Assembly (NCBI GenBank): GCA_042088665.1
Contig: JBELMB010000144.1
Coordinates: 1 to 13,428, forward strand
From: JBELMB01 sp042088665
GTDB taxonomy: Bacteria > Pseudomonadota > Alphaproteobacteria > Rhodobacterales > Rhodobacteraceae
Direction of reading: 5' to 3'
DNA: 13,428 bases
Part shown: positions 12,672 through 13,428 of the stretch, piece by piece
Numbering within the stretch: position 1 is the stretch's first letter
How the letters are laid out: each line of letters begins with the position of its first letter
Position numbers and translations under genes: made by a program
Notes under the pieces: generated by a model
Told to the model about the DNA's origin: nothing
Database searches by the model: none
What the model saw: the letters and a program-made list of their open reading frames with translations, nothing else

Positions 12672-13190
12672 ATGACACTCACCCCGTTTCTTGACGCGCC
12701 AATGGTGATCCAGATGCACGTATCCGCGGCGCTTCTGGCTGTGATGCTTGGCCCCGTGGCGCTGTGGCGTCGCAGCCGCGACCGATGGCACCGCTTGGCC
12801 GGATACGGCTGGGTGCTTGCGATGACGCTGACGGCGCTGAGCAGTTTCGGCATTCGCGGTTTTGCCGTTCTGGGGCCGTTCAGCCCCATCCACCTGCTGT
12901 CCATCGTGGTGCTCGTGTCGCTGTGGCAAGGCGTGCGCGCGGCGCGCCGCGGCGACATCACCGCCCACCAGAAGACCCTGCGCGGGCTTTATTGGCGCGG
13001 GCTTTGCGTGGCGGGGCTGTTCACCTTCCTGCCCGGCCGCCTGATGTCAGAGGCTCTGTTGGGTGGGCGCAGCGATTTGGCCTATGCGGTGATCGCCGCG
13101 GCGGGTAGTGCGCTGGTGATTCAAGCGCTTTGGCCGCGCTTCATGACGCGCATCGGGGACACCAGTGGGGCGGGCAGGGGCACGGTGTAA
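12672..13190 (+). CDS. DUF2306 family membrane protein
   Basis: A 172-residue inner-membrane protein of unknown function. It has about five hydrophobic segments: about 11-32, 42-61, 64-88, 104-121 and 134-153. DUF2306 features are spread as expected: H16 in the first helix (IQMHVSAAL), WHRLAGYGW (39-47), GPFSPIHLLS (68-77), RRGDITAHQKTLRGLYW (92-108) and LFTFLPGRL. H16, H40, H74 and H99 all lie at or near membrane ends, so a metal or heme role is conceivable but unproven. ATG 12672 has AAGGA 9 bases upstream; the much longer open frame upstream runs through the opposite-strand LytTR gene and is spurious. It is divergent from the LytTR-lipB operon across 159 bases and may share its control. 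Confidence 0.87.
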   Translation: MTLTPFLDAPMVIQMHVSAALLAVMLGPVALWRRSRDRWHRLAGYGWVLAMTLTALSSFGIRGFAVLGPFSPIHLLSIVVLVSLWQGVRAARRGDITAHQKTLRGLYWRGLCVAGLFTFLPGRLMSEALLGGRSDLAYAVIAAAGSALVIQALWPRFMTRIGDTSGAGRGTV

Positions 13191-13301
13191 CCCGCCTGTG
13201 GCCTCGGGCGATCTGACCGATGCCATGTGCAGGGTCAACGCGGGGATTTGGGCGCGCGTCACGACCCGCGATGAATTCGCAGCGGGGGGCACATTTTGCC
13301 C

Positions 13302-13330
13302 TTCACATTGCATTTCGCTTTCGATAGAGA
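13302..13330 (+). promoter_or_regulatory. Candidate tRNA-Leu promoter
   Basis: TTCACA (13302-13307) matches the -35 consensus at five of six positions and is followed after 17 bases by TAGAGA. Transcription would begin near 13337, just before the mature tRNA end at 13342. The -10 is weak. Confidence 0.3.
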
Positions 13331-13341
13331 CGCCGCACAGT

Positions 13342-13428
13342 GCGGTCGTGGCGGAATTGGTAGACGCGCAGCGTTGAGGTCGCTGTGGGGTAACACCCGT
13401 GGAGGTTCGAGTCCTCTCGACCGCACCA
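13342..13428 (+). tRNA. tRNA-Leu, anticodon GAG
   Basis: An 87-base class II tRNA with encoded CCA at the last three bases of the window. The acceptor GCGGTCG pairs with CGACCGC, with A as discriminator, the leucine identity base. The D-arm is GGCGGAATTGGTAGACGC. The anticodon stem CAGCG/CGCTG encloses TTGAGGT, giving anticodon GAG, which reads CUC and CUU. A long variable arm (GTGGGGTAACACCC region) and the T-arm GGAGG-TTCGAGT-CCTCT complete the fold. Confidence 0.97.

Noticed and set aside
13342..13428. Integration site (att) at the tRNA-Leu 3' end
   Set aside because: The tRNA ends at the window edge, so no flanking duplicate or integrase can be seen.

Overview
The window looks like chromosomal DNA from a marine or Roseobacter-type member of the Rhodobacterales (Alphaproteobacteria). 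The GC content is high, third codon positions are GC-rich, a DUF1127 micro-protein is present, ctaD stands alone, and carA is divergent from a yqeY gene. The organism assignment is inference from gene content and codon use; no database was searched. Most of the window is core or housekeeping genome with normal codon use, and I see no transposase, integrase, phage gene or CRISPR array.

Layout. (1) 1-271 (-): 5' end of a UbiH/COQ6-type FAD hydroxylase, cut by the window edge. (2) 691-1332 (+): GntR/FCD regulator with a palindromic operator at its start. (3) 1492-3387 (-): membrane glycosyltransferase with an N-terminal MshEN/GspE-N-like domain, behind a perfect TTAA-N7-TTAA (CtrA-type) box. (4) 3515-4675 (-) carA and 4850-5311 (+) yqeY, divergent from a 174-bp promoter region. 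(5) 6375-6869 and 5392-6375 (-): a two-gene operon of a DUF2244 membrane protein and a GT-A-like transferase, overlapping by one base. (6) 7075-8811 (-): ctaD, with a clear intrinsic terminator downstream and a perfect FNR-type box upstream. (7) 8812-9497: a gene-free, structure-rich stretch with two tandem 23-bp palindromes, hairpins and a direct repeat. (8) 9498-9701, 9893-10120 and 10216-10959 (+): a DUF1127 protein, an unknown 75-aa protein and an XRE-type regulator with an unrecognised C-terminal domain. (9) 12512-11682 and 11678-11007 (-): a membrane-anchored LytTR regulator followed 3 bp later by lipB. (10) 12672-13190 (+): a DUF2306 membrane protein. (11) 13342-13428 (+): tRNA-Leu(GAG), ending exactly at the window edge with an encoded CCA.

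Functionally, respiration and its cofactors recur: ubiquinone hydroxylase, aa3 oxidase subunit I under a likely FNR-type control site, and LipB, which lipoylates the 2-oxoacid dehydrogenases. The best leads for new biology are regulatory. They are a glycosyltransferase that may be gated by c-di-GMP and driven by CtrA, a one-component membrane LytTR switch transcribed with lipB, an XRE regulator with an orphan sensor domain and a 32-bp dyad over its leader, and the paired palindromes upstream of ctaD. I found no clear-cut multi-gene system that is obviously undescribed.
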